From: Rhizobium leguminosarum bv. trifolii WSM2297
GTDB lineage: Bacteria > Pseudomonadota > Alphaproteobacteria > Rhizobiales > Rhizobiaceae
NCBI RefSeq assembly: GCF_000271845.1
Contig: NZ_JH719395.1
Location: 1,384,466-1,448,465 of the forward strand
Direction of reading: 5' to 3'
DNA length: 64,000 nucleotides
Below the pieces are notes generated by a model that saw nothing but the letters and a program-made list of their open reading frames with translations, searched no databases and was not told where the DNA came from. A program made the position numbers and the translations under genes. Below, in pieces: positions 44,162-53,040 of this stretch (its first letter is position 1; every line of letters starts with the position of its first letter).

Positions 44162-45052
44162 ATGCGTGTATTTGTAACTGGAGCCACCGGCTGGGTGGGC
44201 TCGGCCGTCGTCAACGAGTTGATCGCCAACGGCCATCAGGTGCTCGGCCTCACCCGCTCGGAGAAGGGCGCAAACGAACTGGCGGCCGCCGGCGCAAAGG
44301 TTCATCGCGGCGCGCTCGATGACCTCGAGAGCCTCAGGAGCGGCGCTTCCGAGGCCGACGCCGTCATCCACACCGCCTTCAATCATGACTTCTCGAATTT
44401 CGCCCAAAACTGCGCCATGGACCAGCGCGCCATCGAGGCGCTTGGCGCCGCGCTCGAAGGCTCCGACCGCCCGCTGCTGGTCAGTTCGGGGATCGGTTTT
44501 GCGCCCGGCCGTATCGGCACCGAGCAGGACCCGCCCTTCCCGACGACTGACACCTATCCGCGCGCTTCCGAAGGCACGGCGGCCACACTCGCCGCGCGCG
44601 GCCTGCGTGCCTCGACCGTCCGGCTGCCACCCTCAGTGCACGGCCATGGCGATCATGGTTTCGTGCCGATCTTGGTCGAAACCGCCCGCAGGACCGGTGT
44701 TGCCGCTTATGTAGGCGACGGTGGGAACCGCTGGCCGGGCGTGCACCGGCTCGATGCCGCCCGCGTCTATCGCCTGGCACTGGAGCGTGGCGCCGAAGGC
44801 GGGCCGTTCCTTGCGGTCGCCGAACAAGGTGTGCCCATGAGGGACATTGCCGAGGTGATCGGCAGGCGGCTGAATGTGCCTGTCGTTTCACTTTCAGTGG
44901 AAGAGGCGGCGGAGCATTTCGGTTGGTTTGCGATGTTCGCCGGCTTCGATGTACCAACCTCGAGCGCTCACACCCGGGCGCTCATCGGCTGGGAGCCGGA
45001 GCAGCCGGGCCTTATCGCCGATATCGACCACCCGGCCTATTTCGGCGGCTGA
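44162..45052 (+). CDS. NAD(P)-dependent SDR/epimerase-like protein
   Basis: A 296-residue extended or atypical short-chain dehydrogenase. The Rossmann motif [18 protein letters not shown] is at the N-terminus, followed by [13 protein letters not shown] and a C-terminal substrate domain with [20 protein letters not shown]. The usual YxxxK pair is not evident, so it belongs to atypical members that bind NAD(P) and may act as reductases or sensors. The ATG at 44162 has GGAG 8 bases upstream. It is divergent from, and probably regulated by, the MmyB-like protein. Confidence 0.85.
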   Translation: MRVFVTGATGWVGSAVVNELIANGHQVLGLTRSEKGANELAAAGAKVHRGALDDLESLRSGASEADAVIHTAFNHDFSNFAQNCAMDQRAIEALGAALEGSDRPLLVSSGIGFAPGRIGTEQDPPFPTTDTYPRASEGTAATLAARGLRASTVRLPPSVHGHGDHGFVPILVETARRTGVAAYVGDGGNRWPGVHRLDAARVYRLALERGAEGGPFLAVAEQGVPMRDIAEVIGRRLNVPVVSLSVEEAAEHFGWFAMFAGFDVPTSSAHTRALIGWEPEQPGLIADIDHPAYFGG

Positions 45053-45079
45053 CGGATGTAAAACAGAGACTTAGCCGCC

Positions 45080-45105
45080 TCGCATGAATCAAATTCTATG
45101 CGACG
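45080..45105. repeat. Imperfect palindrome, ATGAATCAAATTCTA motif copy 2
   Basis: TCGCATGAATCAAATTC followed by TATGCGAC, with arms GTCGCAT-like and ATGCGAC. Nearly the same as 5154-5179. It lies between two convergent genes. Confidence 0.5.
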
Positions 45106-45106
45106 T

Positions 45107-45316
45107 TCAACGCCTCCGGCCGTCATTCATATCGGCGGGATCGTAATTGATGTCCCAGTCCTTGCCCGGCTTCTGCTTGCCGGGCGGGTTCTTGTGCATC
45201 GTGGCATCTTCGGAGCCGGTGATGACGGTCGGCTTGGCGCTGGCAACGCCGCTGCTTTTCCGGTCGGCACGGGATTTTGCGAATTGGCCGGCCGCGTCGT
45301 TCTCAAGATTGGCCAT
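45107..45316 (-). CDS. Small hydrophilic hypothetical protein
   Basis: A 69-residue, Lys/Asp/Asn-rich protein (MANLENDAAGQFAKSRADRK), likely disordered. It follows the gene at 45318-45518 with one base between stop and ATG, so the two are co-transcribed. No family recognised. The pattern is like small stress-associated hydrophilic proteins of rhizobia, but that is inference. Confidence 0.55.
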   Translation of the reverse strand: MANLENDAAGQFAKSRADRKSSGVASAKPTVITGSEDATMHKNPPGKQKPGKDWDINYDPADMNDGRRR

Positions 45317-45317
45317 T

Positions 45318-45518
45318 TCATTCGCCCTTCTGCTTCATCGCGTCGCCGAGATTTTTGGTCTCGGGGTCGCGGTTGTTTTCGCCCTTCGCGTCGCGATCGC
45401 GGTCGGGATCGTCCCTGGCTTTCAAATAGCCGCGCGGCGCATTTCCCTTCGGTCCCTCCCAGCGGGGAGACTGATCGGTGGTGCCGGGGGCGCCGTCTTT
45501 CGGTGTCGTCATGCCCAT
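45318..45518 (-). CDS. Small hydrophilic hypothetical protein
   Basis: A 66-residue charged protein beginning MGMTTPKDGAPGTT and ending in KNLGDAMKQKGE. The ATG at 45518 has GGAG ten bases upstream, which sets the start. Probably disordered. Transcribed with the gene at 45107-45316. Divergent from the small gene at 45685. Function unknown. Confidence 0.6.
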   Translation of the reverse strand: MGMTTPKDGAPGTTDQSPRWEGPKGNAPRGYLKARDDPDRDRDAKGENNRDPETKNLGDAMKQKGE

Positions 45519-45684
45519 GTTCGTTTCTCCATGTTGAATTCGAACAACAGGCAAAACCCCGAACTGTTCCCGGCAAGTCTCACAAATAGCGAACAGCCAA
45601 ACCCGGCGGTTAGTCCAGAAAATATGGAACAGTGTCGACTTCCATCGGTTGACCAGGGGTCGACCTCAAATATGGAGCCGAAAA

Positions 45685-45858
45685 ATGAGCAAGACCAACG
45701 TCCGTGAAATTCAGAAACGCGCCGAACAGCAGGTCAAGAACACCAGCGCCGGCGGCCACCTCGGCGGCACCTATTTCGGCCAACAGCCGGACGGCAAGAC
45801 CGCCTCGGAAAGCAGCAACGACAGCGCCAAGGCCCGGCCGAACGATGGGAGCAATTGA
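45685..45858 (+). CDS. Small hypothetical protein (57 aa)
   Basis: A 57-residue polar protein (MSKTNVREIQKRAEQQVKNT) with a helical N-terminus and a Gly/Ser/Asn-rich tail. The ATG at 45685 has GGAG ten bases upstream. No family recognised; similar to its neighbours in composition. A hairpin follows the stop. Confidence 0.5.
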   Translation: MSKTNVREIQKRAEQQVKNTSAGGHLGGTYFGQQPDGKTASESSNDSAKARPNDGSN

Positions 45859-45868
45859 GGACGCATGC

Positions 45869-45891
45869 TGGTCCTCACATTCTCAGGACCA
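45869..45891 (+). terminator. Hairpin after the small gene
   Basis: TGGTCCT and AGGACCA pair around a nine-base loop, ten bases after the stop codon. No U-run; probable 3'-end structure. Confidence 0.4.
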
Positions 45892-45928
45892 CCGAGGATC
45901 CTTGTTAGGAGATCCTTCCAGCCCCCCG

Positions 45929-46042
45929 CATTCCTGTGCCCGTCACAGGTATCCAGCCACGGCGCGTTTGCGCAGTAAATAACCAAATGCACGCTTGAAG
46001 ACTTCCGCGCCAAAAGACTTGGGCGCGCTCGATCCTGTGATC
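45929..46042. repeat. Family B-related repeat segment
   Basis: Begins CATTCCTGTGCCCGTCACAG, then contains GAAGACTTCCGCGCCAAAAG and TTGGGCGCGCTCGATCCTGT, the inverted counterpart of 8565-8620. Confidence 0.55.
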
Positions 46043-46089
46043 AGCGAAGGGATGAGGAGATTGGAGGGGGCACATATTAGGAAGCGGCA

Positions 46090-46208
46090 TCCTCCAACTC
46101 CCGTTAAGCTGAAGTGCAGCCCACGGGCGGAGCCTCGAAGCACCGTCCAAGGCTGCTCCTTGCTATCAGTCGGCCCTTCGAGGTCCCCGTACTGCGCATC
46201 GGGTGAGG
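46090..46208. repeat. Dispersed palindromic repeat, family A copy 10 (degenerate)
   Basis: Shows GGGCGGAGCCTCGAAGCACC, AAGGCTGCTCCTTGCTAT and CCTTCGAGGTCCCCG, but the outer CTCATCCTGAGG arms are eroded to GTTAAGCTGAAGTGC. Confidence 0.6.
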
Positions 46209-46335
46209 CTCTGCTAAACCGAGGCGCGCCCCCTCCGCATCCCACCTTGTCATTGATCGGCAATACCCCTGCCCTAGCTTCTGTTGGCGGCCAACCGGCT
46301 GCCGACGAAACTTTGAGCCAAGGCGGAGGGGCGAC

Positions 46336-47265
46336 GTGGCAACCTATTCGATTGACGATGCGATCCGGGAGCTTGCCCCAGTTCTCGGCAAGGCGCCTGC
46401 GGGCGCCGTTGGCGGCGAATGGACCGCGACCACGATACAAGCCGGGCATTCCTCCCGCACGGGCGGCTACCTCGACGCCGAGGGAAAGCATGTCCGGGAT
46501 GATTCAACGCACCCACTCAGCATCATCGGGGATGTTGTCGAGAAACTCGATGCGGCCGCGGCACAACCCTTCAACACGGTGTTGATCCGCTGGAAAAAGC
46601 CGAAATTTCACTTCATGCGCGCGCAGCTCACGCTCGAAACCAGATTTGACCCATCGATCGTCCCGCGCGGTCCCGACGACCCGATCTACGGGGCCGCAGC
46701 AGCCGCGCGGCGCACCTTCTGGCAAGGCCGCGGCACCTTGCGGGAGAGCTTCGCCGCCGAGCGCGGAACGGCTAACATCCACAACCAGACAAAATGGTTC
46801 GGCCCGCACCGCCGCATCCTCGCCATCGACAGCCCGGGAAGGCTGACGCTTGCCACCGATGGGCTCTCCACCCCCTGGGCCGGCATTTCCGAACCTGAGA
46901 ACGGCGTCGAATGCGAACTTTTCATGGAGTTCGATGCCGCGACGCTGGATGAGGCCGGGATCGGAAATTGGGCGAACCTCTTGATCAACATCGGCGACCT
47001 CGTGGCCGACGGCCACCGCGTCGCCCGCGATGTCGAAAAACACGGCGCCATCCTGTTCTGCCGACTGACCGAGGATTACAGCCCGCTGTCCCGCATCGTG
47101 CTCAGCCGCCACACCGGCCAGATCGACGGGCTGCCATTCGGGCCGGTGCCGCTGATCCTGGTAACGCCGATCGCGGAGGCCGAGATCGACGGGCGTGACC
47201 CCGACGAGCAATGGGGAGTAACGGCCGCGCGCGAGGCGTTGGCGAAACGGGCGATCAGACTCTAG
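46336..47265 (+). CDS. Hypothetical protein of unknown family (309 aa)
   Basis: A soluble 309-residue protein starting at a GTG with a strong ribosome site (GGCGGAGGGG). Segments of note are PFNTVLIRWKKPKFHFMRAQ, NQTKWFGPHRRILAIDSPGR and the C-terminal QIDGLPFGPVPLILVTPIAE. I do not recognise the family. A diverged fragment of the same C-terminal segment (RIAGLPFGTVPLVRATAIAE) is found beyond the RTX gene at about 51441-51700, so the RTX gene is flanked by an intact and a broken copy. Function unknown. Confidence 0.7.
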   Translation: MATYSIDDAIRELAPVLGKAPAGAVGGEWTATTIQAGHSSRTGGYLDAEGKHVRDDSTHPLSIIGDVVEKLDAAAAQPFNTVLIRWKKPKFHFMRAQLTLETRFDPSIVPRGPDDPIYGAAAAARRTFWQGRGTLRESFAAERGTANIHNQTKWFGPHRRILAIDSPGRLTLATDGLSTPWAGISEPENGVECELFMEFDAATLDEAGIGNWANLLINIGDLVADGHRVARDVEKHGAILFCRLTEDYSPLSRIVLSRHTGQIDGLPFGPVPLILVTPIAEAEIDGRDPDEQWGVTAAREALAKRAIRL

Positions 47266-47344
47266 CCGTGGCCAGACGATTGCGGCGCCTTTTTCGCTCA
47301 TCGTTTGCGCGCGCGGTCAATGCCTGTCGTGATCACAGACCGCC

Positions 47345-50300
47345 TCAGCCAAACAAGAAGTCGCCCGAGTTGAAATTACCAAGCCCGCCGAGGGTGGTGA
47401 TGTTGTCGAATTCAGCAACCAGCACCGCGCCGCCGGCTGAACTTGGGTTCGGATCGTAGTAGACCGCCGCATGGCCCAGATCCGCATTGTGGAACACGAA
47501 CAATGCCCCTGTGGTTATGTTGCTGTAACCATTGATGGTGCTTTGAACGGTTGCGTTCGTGACGCTCACGTCCGTTTTGACGCCAATCTCCGTGCCGGCA
47601 ACATTGATCGTGCCGTTGTTTCCCACCTTCACGTTGTCCACGATTATATTGTTGTTGCCGATGACGAACTCCAACGCGCCGCCTCCGACGTCTAATTGGA
47701 ACTTATCCACGGTTGTGCTATTCGTCCCAGCATTGAAGTCAGTCATATGGTTCGTGGTGGTGGCAAACCTTTGGAAAAAGAACGTGTCATTTCCCACGCC
47801 CCCGGTCAGGGTGTTGTTGCCAGCACCACCGTTGAGGGTGTCATCGCCGTCTTGGCCGAAAAGCGTGTCGTCACCTCCCAGCCCGAACATCATATCGTTA
47901 CCGCCACCGCCGTAGAGCACATCGTCGCCCGTTCCTCCGCTCGGATTGTCCTGTGAGTTGCCATTGCCACCGGTGATGATCGTGAACGTCTCGGTCTTTT
48001 CGAAGGCCGGTCCTATAGGATCACCGGTCTGCGTCGCCATTACCGTCACTGAAAATGTACGGTTCGGCAATAGTTCATCCGAACTCAGCGTATTGCCGGT
48101 TATCGAAAACAAGCCTGGATGCGACTGCGAGGCAATGCTGAAGCTGAATCCACCCGTGTCGGCGTCAGTCGCGGTCAGCAGGCCACCGAACTCAAAACTA
48201 TTGAAGTTGACGTTGTCCGCCGGAACGAAAGGCGTCAGCTTAATGTCACTCGGTGCCTGCCTGGCTGGTCCATCATCTGCGCCGGTGATGGCGACGACGA
48301 TATTGTGGCTGGCCGTGCCGTCGAGCGAGCTGACGCTCAGCGTGTCGTTGACCGCGTCGCCCTGGTTCAGCGCCTGCGTCGCGGCCCGGCTGTTGTCGAG
48401 CGTATAGCTCCAGCTGCCGGTGGCGGCATTGAAGGTGAAGCTGCCATAGATGCCGTTAAGGGAAGCCGGGGCGGCAAACGCCGCCTCGCCGTCATCGACA
48501 TCGCTGACCGTCAGCTTGCCGGAGGCATTCGGATCGCCGCTGCCGGCCGCACCCGCCTCGACCGTCGACCGATCGTCGCTCACCGTCGCATCGACGACGA
48601 TCGACGCCGCATCGTTGGCGCCGGTGATGGCGACGACGATATTGTGGCTGGCCGTGCCGTCGAGCGAGCTGACGCTCAGCGTGTCGTTGACCGCGTCACC
48701 CTGGTTCAGCGCCTGCGTCGCTGCCCGGCTGTTGTCGAGCGTATAGCTCCAGCTGCCGGTGGCGGCATTGAAGGTGAAGCTGCCATAGATGCCGTTAAGC
48801 GAGGCCGGGGCGGCAAACACCGCCTCGCCGTCGTCGACATCGCTGACCGTCAGCTTGCCGGAGGCATTCGGATCGCCGCTGCCGGCCGCACCCGCCTCGA
48901 CCGTCGCCCGATCGTCGGTGACCGTCGCATCGACGACGATCGACGCCGCATCGTTGGCGCCGGTGATGGCGACGACGATATTGTGGCTGGCCGTGCCGTC
49001 GAGCGAGCTGACGCTCAGCGTGTCGTTGACCGCGTCACCCTGGTTCAGCGCCTGCGTCGCTGCCCGGCTGTTGTCGAGCGTATAGCTCCAGCTGCCGGTG
49101 GCGGCATTGAAGCTGAAGCTGCCATAGATGCCGTTGAGCGAGGCCGGGGCGGCAAACACCGCCTCGCCGTCATCGACATCGCTGACCGTCAGCTTGCCGG
49201 AGGCATTCGGATCGCCGCTGCCGGCCGCACCCGCCTCGACCGTCGACCGATCGTCGGTCACCGTCGCATCGACGACGATCGACGCCGCATCGTTGGCGCC
49301 GGTGATGGCGACGACGATATTGTGGCTGGCCGTGCCGTCGAGCGAGCTGACGCTCAGCGTGTCGTTGACCGCGTCGCCCTGGTTCAGCGCCTGCGTCGCT
49401 GCCCGGCTGTTGTCGAGCGTATAGCTCCAGCTGCCGGTGGCGGCATTGAAGGTGAAGCTGCCATAGATGCCGTTAAGGGAAGCCGGGGCGGCAAACGCCG
49501 CCTCGCCGTCATCGACATCGCTGACCGTCAGCTTGCCGGAGGCATTCGGATCGCCGCTGCCGGCCGCACCCGCCTCGACCGTCGACCGATCGTCGGTCAC
49601 CGTCGCATCGACGACGATCGACGCCGCATCGTTGGCGCCGGTGATGGCGACGACGATATTGTGGCTGGCCGTGCCGTCGAGCGAGCTGACGCTCAGCGTG
49701 TCGTTGACCGCGTCGCCCTGGTTCAGCGCCTGCGTCGCTGCCCGGCTGTTGTCGAGCGTATAGCTCCAGCTGCCGGTGGCGGCATTGAAGGTGAAGCTGC
49801 CATAGATGCCGTTAAGCGAGGCCGGGGCGGCAAACGCCGCCTCGCCGTCATCGACATCGCTGACCGTCAGCTTGCCGGAGGCATTCGGATCGCCGCTGCC
49901 GGCCGCACCCGCCTCGACCGTCGACCGATCGTCGCTCACCGTCGCATCGACGACGATCGACGCCGCATCGTTGGCGCCGGTGATGGCGACGACGATATTG
50001 TGGCTGGCCGTGCCGTCGAGCGAGCTGACGCTCAGCGTGTCGTTGACCGCGTCGCCCTGGTTCAGCGCCTGCGTCGCTGCCCGGCTGTTGTCGAGCGTAT
50101 AGCTCCAGCTGCCGGTGGCGGCATTGAAGCTGAAGCTGCCATAGATGCCGTTAAGCGAGGCCGGGGCGGCAAACACCGCCTCGCCGTCGTCGACATCGCT
50201 GACCGTCAGCTTGCCGGAGGCATTCGGATCGCCGCTGCCGGCCGCACCCGCCTCGACCGTCGCCCGATCGTCGGTGACCGTCGCATCGACGACGATCGAC

Positions 50301-51130
50301 GCCGCATCGTTGGCGCCGGTGATGGCGACGACGATATTGTGGCTGGCCGTGCCGTCGAGCGAGCTGACGCTCAGCGTGTCGTTGACCGCGTCACCCTGGT
50401 TCAGCGCCTGCGTCGCTGCCCGGCTGTTGTCGAGCGTATAGCTCCAGCTGCCGGTGGCGGCATTGAAGGTGAAGCTGCCATAGATGCCGTTAAGCGAGGC
50501 CGGGGCGGCAAACATCGCCTCGCCGTCATCGACATCGCTGACCGTCAGCTTGCCGGAGGCATTCGGATCGCCGCTGCCGGCCGCACCCGCCTCGACCGTC
50601 GACCGATCGTCGGTCACCGTCGCATCGACGACGATCGACGCCGCATCGTTGGCGCCGGTGAGCGAGATCGAGACATTGGCCTCGCTCAGCGTGCCATTGC
50701 CGAGCCGTATCGCGTAGACGAAACTATCTTTGAGGATTTCACCGGCATTCAGCGTGTTGATATCCGCGCCCGAGCCCGCGATGCCACTTCCATCGCTCAG
50801 ACGGTATTCGATCTTTCCATTGTTGATCCTGACCCAATTGCCGAGCAGGCTCTTCTCCCAGGCAGATGCCCCATTCGCTCCGACATCTTTCGCAAGAAGC
50901 TCATAGTCGGCGGTAATTGGATTGCCATCTCCGTCGTCGACGGAGAAGAGGGATTTGGCGTTCCCGCCAAGATCATTCGACATCACGTCAAGGGTTATGG
51001 TTTTGGTGGCCGCATTGTAGAGCTGGAGGCTGAGCAGCTGGTCTTCCGTCCAGATGTAAGAGTCATTATTCGCCTGCGGCGTATTGCTGAAAGAAGCCGT
51101 GCTTCCACCGCCGGTGCTTTGCGTACCCAT
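47345..51130 (-). CDS. Large VCBS-repeat, RTX-type secreted protein
   Basis: A 1261-residue protein. After an N-terminal domain (residues about 1-155), seven copies of a 113-residue VCBS-type domain follow, each with IVVDATVTDDRSTVEAG, GKLTVSDVDDGEA, GIYGSFTFNAATGSWSYTLD and DTLSVSSLDGTASHNIVVAI blocks. Then comes a cadherin-like module (TPFVPADNVNFNSF), then RTX nonapeptides (GGTGDDVLYGGGGND and four more) that bind calcium, and a C-terminal domain ending NFNSGDFLFG, the likely type I secretion signal. No N-terminal signal peptide. Expected to be secreted and act at the cell surface in adhesion or biofilm; no transporter genes are nearby. The ATG at 51130 has GGGGG upstream. Confidence 0.9.
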   Translation of the reverse strand: MGTQSTGGGSTASFSNTPQANNDSYIWTEDQLLSLQLYNAATKTITLDVMSNDLGGNAKSLFSVDDGDGNPITADYELLAKDVGANGASAWEKSLLGNWVRINNGKIEYRLSDGSGIAGSGADINTLNAGEILKDSFVYAIRLGNGTLSEANVSISLTGANDAASIVVDATVTDDRSTVEAGAAGSGDPNASGKLTVSDVDDGEAMFAAPASLNGIYGSFTFNAATGSWSYTLDNSRAATQALNQGDAVNDTLSVSSLDGTASHNIVVAITGANDAASIVVDATVTDDRATVEAGAAGSGDPNASGKLTVSDVDDGEAVFAAPASLNGIYGSFSFNAATGSWSYTLDNSRAATQALNQGDAVNDTLSVSSLDGTASHNIVVAITGANDAASIVVDATVSDDRSTVEAGAAGSGDPNASGKLTVSDVDDGEAAFAAPASLNGIYGSFTFNAATGSWSYTLDNSRAATQALNQGDAVNDTLSVSSLDGTASHNIVVAITGANDAASIVVDATVTDDRSTVEAGAAGSGDPNASGKLTVSDVDDGEAAFAAPASLNGIYGSFTFNAATGSWSYTLDNSRAATQALNQGDAVNDTLSVSSLDGTASHNIVVAITGANDAASIVVDATVTDDRSTVEAGAAGSGDPNASGKLTVSDVDDGEAVFAAPASLNGIYGSFSFNAATGSWSYTLDNSRAATQALNQGDAVNDTLSVSSLDGTASHNIVVAITGANDAASIVVDATVTDDRATVEAGAAGSGDPNASGKLTVSDVDDGEAVFAAPASLNGIYGSFTFNAATGSWSYTLDNSRAATQALNQGDAVNDTLSVSSLDGTASHNIVVAITGANDAASIVVDATVSDDRSTVEAGAAGSGDPNASGKLTVSDVDDGEAAFAAPASLNGIYGSFTFNAATGSWSYTLDNSRAATQALNQGDAVNDTLSVSSLDGTASHNIVVAITGADDGPARQAPSDIKLTPFVPADNVNFNSFEFGGLLTATDADTGGFSFSIASQSHPGLFSITGNTLSSDELLPNRTFSVTVMATQTGDPIGPAFEKTETFTIITGGNGNSQDNPSGGTGDDVLYGGGGNDMMFGLGGDDTLFGQDGDDTLNGGAGNNTLTGGVGNDTFFFQRFATTTNHMTDFNAGTNSTTVDKFQLDVGGGALEFVIGNNNIIVDNVKVGNNGTINVAGTEIGVKTDVSVTNATVQSTINGYSNITTGALFVFHNADLGHAAVYYDPNPSSAGGAVLVAEFDNITTLGGLGNFNSGDFLFG
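48283..50655. repeat. Seven tandem 339-base repeats inside the RTX gene
   Basis: Period is exactly 339 bases (113 codons), seen as identical landmarks at 48450, 48789, 49128, 49467, 49806, 50145 and 50484. Copies differ at few positions. The GTCGCCCGATCGTCGGTGAC variant occurs only in copies 2 and 6 from the N-terminus, 1356 bases apart, and copies 3 and 7 share another variant, so a block of four units may have been duplicated or converted. Confidence 0.9.
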
Positions 51131-51955
51131 CAATATACCCCCATAACACAAAACAAGTAACCCGGCATGGATTCAAGACTAATAAAACTGACATGGCACG
51201 CCGTAGCGCGCCGTCGCGCCGATATTGCCGACAACGACGCCAATTTTTCTTAAATCAGAACCGGAATACTCCCCACTCCTAATAAAGTGTTAACACATAT
51301 ACTTTGAAATGGAAGACGATTTTCTTGAGATAGTAAATTTCCTTCCGAATTGTTACGAGGGAGGCCTATTGTCAGACCGGCGCTGAGCCGCCGGCGGCGC
51401 GTTCCTGTCACCGATCACCGAGCACGAACTTGGCGAACCCGATTGCCGCCGGATCGAACGTCATCTGGCCGAGGCACAGTTGTCGCCGGAAAATGGCGTT
51501 CGACAGTTGCAATCGCCACTGGCGATAAGCCGCGATCCAGACCGGATCGCCGGCCTCCCCTTCGGCACCGTACCGCTGGTTCGCGCGACGGCGATCGCCG
51601 AGGCCGAAGTCGCAGGTGCGACGGCGGCGCGCCGATCATTTCATCGGGATGTCATGAAACTTCTTGTTCCGGACCGGCTTTTTACAACGAAGCCAAACTA
51701 GGAGCTCCAAATGTCCGGCGAAGAACGGTGCGACCGCCATCGTTCCAGTTCAGAACGCGTCAGTAGCCGAAGAAGCAGCCACCGCGTCCGTGCTCGAAGA
51801 CATGTAAATGGGACTGGACGCCCGGCCACCTAGAACGCTCAACTCTCCGCCCGCATTCCGAGGAGATTAGCGGAATGGGGGGCGGAGGCAGAGGGCCGAG
51901 CCATGAGCAGAAGCAGCAAGCGACTGCGCGGGTCTATGCTTCAACCTGGCGCAAC
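51131..51955. other. Intergenic region with gene remnant
   Basis: About 825 bases. The part 51131-51350 is AT-rich and contains the control region of the RTX gene. The part 51441-51700 holds a remnant of the gene family at 46336-47265. The rest (51700-51955) shows nothing recognisable. Confidence 0.55.
51441..51701 (+). pseudogene. Remnant related to the unknown gene at 46336-47265
   Basis: A frame encoding SRDPDRIAGLPFGTVPLVRA and following TAIAEAEV aligns with SRHTGQIDGLPFGPVPLILV and TPIAEAEI of the intact protein, with about two thirds identity over 28 residues. Upstream parts align only weakly and there is no start codon at an expected place. Ends at a stop at 51699-51701. Confidence 0.6.
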
Positions 51956-52399
51956 TTATTCGTTGATATCCGGCTCGATGACCCGGGCGAGATTGCGTAG
52001 CGACTCCTGCCAGCCGAGATAGCAGGCCTCGGGCGGGATGACATCCGGCACGCCTGCCTGAGTGATCTCCACCTCGGTGCCGACCGAGACCTTCTTCAGC
52101 GTCACGGTGACTTCCATTTCGCCCGGCAGGTTGGGGTCGTCGAACTTGTCGGTGTAGCGGACCCGTTCGCCGGGGACGAGCTCGAGAAATTCGCCGCCGA
52201 AGGCGTGGCTGTTGCCGGTCGTGAAGTTGCGGAACGACATTTTGAAAGTGCCGCCGACGGTCGGCTCCATATGATGCACGGTGCAGAGGAAACCGTTCGG
52301 CGGCAGCCATTTGGCGAGCGCATCCGCCTCGATGAAGGCACGATAGACCTTGTCCGGGCTGGTCGCGAAAACGCGGTGCAGGCGTATGGTGTTCGGCAT
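51956..52399 (-). CDS. SRPBCC/AHSA1 domain protein
   Basis: A 147-residue START-like (SRPBCC) protein of the AHSA1 type. It opens TIRLHRVFATSPDKVYRAF and shows KWLPPNGF, the GGTFKMSFRNF strand and the closing helix ACYLGWQESLRNLARVIEP. Such proteins bind small hydrophobic ligands or act as stress-linked chaperone cofactors; the ligand is unknown. It lies just downstream of, and in the same direction as, the GFA gene, 130 bases away. Confidence 0.85.
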   Translation of the reverse strand: MPNTIRLHRVFATSPDKVYRAFIEADALAKWLPPNGFLCTVHHMEPTVGGTFKMSFRNFTTGNSHAFGGEFLELVPGERVRYTDKFDDPNLPGEMEVTVTLKKVSVGTEVEITQAGVPDVIPPEACYLGWQESLRNLARVIEPDINE

Positions 52400-52531
52400 T
52401 GTCGAGATCCTCTTGAATGGACGGAATGAACGAGCCTAGGACGGGCGTGGCTTGGCCGATCCGACACCGGATCGAATTTTTCTTCAAGAAAATTGCCCGC
52501 GCGGCCAAGCCGGTGTGTCCCGGCGAGCGGC

Positions 52532-52945
52532 TCAGCCGGGCATGCCGTCGAATTGCGGGAGATCGAGCGGGCGTGCCCATTTCAGCCGGCGCCTGGTGAA
52601 CATTTCGACCGCCGGCTCGATCAGCTCGGGCCGGTCAAGGCTGCCGAGCGTCACGAAGACAAGGCCGGGAAAGCTTTCCAGGTTGCTGCTGAACAATCTG
52701 GCGCCGCAATCCGGGCAGAAGTTGCGGTCGAGCCCCTTGCCGGAAGCAGCGATGTAATGAAACGCTTTCGGGCGGCCGGCGATCAAGGCAAAATCATCCT
52801 GCGGTACGGCGAAGAATGTTGCCGCCTCGCCGCCCGACGCCTTCTTGCAATCCAGGCAATGGCAGTTGGCGATAAAGTTCGGGTCGATGTCGAATGCAAA
52901 TTTTACCGCGCCGCAGGCGCACTGTCCCGTATATTTGCTAGTCAT
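52532..52945 (-). CDS. GFA (CENP-V) family zinc protein
   Basis: A 137-residue GFA family protein. Zinc-binding Cys are in QCACGAVKF, NCHCLDCKKASG and NFCPDCGARLF, with the family segment FFAVPQDDFALIAG between. Length and motifs are standard. It is not closely similar to the GFA protein at 3.56 kb. Together with the AHSA1 gene it may form a small operon; a formaldehyde role is not shown. Confidence 0.85.
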   Translation of the reverse strand: MTSKYTGQCACGAVKFAFDIDPNFIANCHCLDCKKASGGEAATFFAVPQDDFALIAGRPKAFHYIAASGKGLDRNFCPDCGARLFSSNLESFPGLVFVTLGSLDRPELIEPAVEMFTRRRLKWARPLDLPQFDGMPG

Positions 52946-53040
52946 ATCAGGTGTCCCACATCCCGAGTCCGAACGTCTTGCGATTCCGCCTCCTCTGGGC
53001 CGCGGTGGTGCCAGAGGCCGAAACGCCGAATTCCTAGCGG

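Larger units (their letters stand above)
45859..46335. other. Intergenic region with two repeat types
   Basis: About 475 bases without a supported gene. It holds a family B-like element (45929-46042) and a degenerate family A copy (46090-46208). Confidence 0.55.

Noticed and set aside
48283..50655. Regular repeats that might suggest a CRISPR array
   Set aside because: Repeats are 339 bases, without spacers, and encode protein domains in one continuous frame.
48119..51160. Long open frame of about 1000 codons on the plus strand across the RTX gene
   Set aside because: It is the antisense of seven repeats whose length is a multiple of three and which lack a stop in that frame. Composition (Arg/Asp/Ala-rich, no recognisable domain) is that of a shadow frame.
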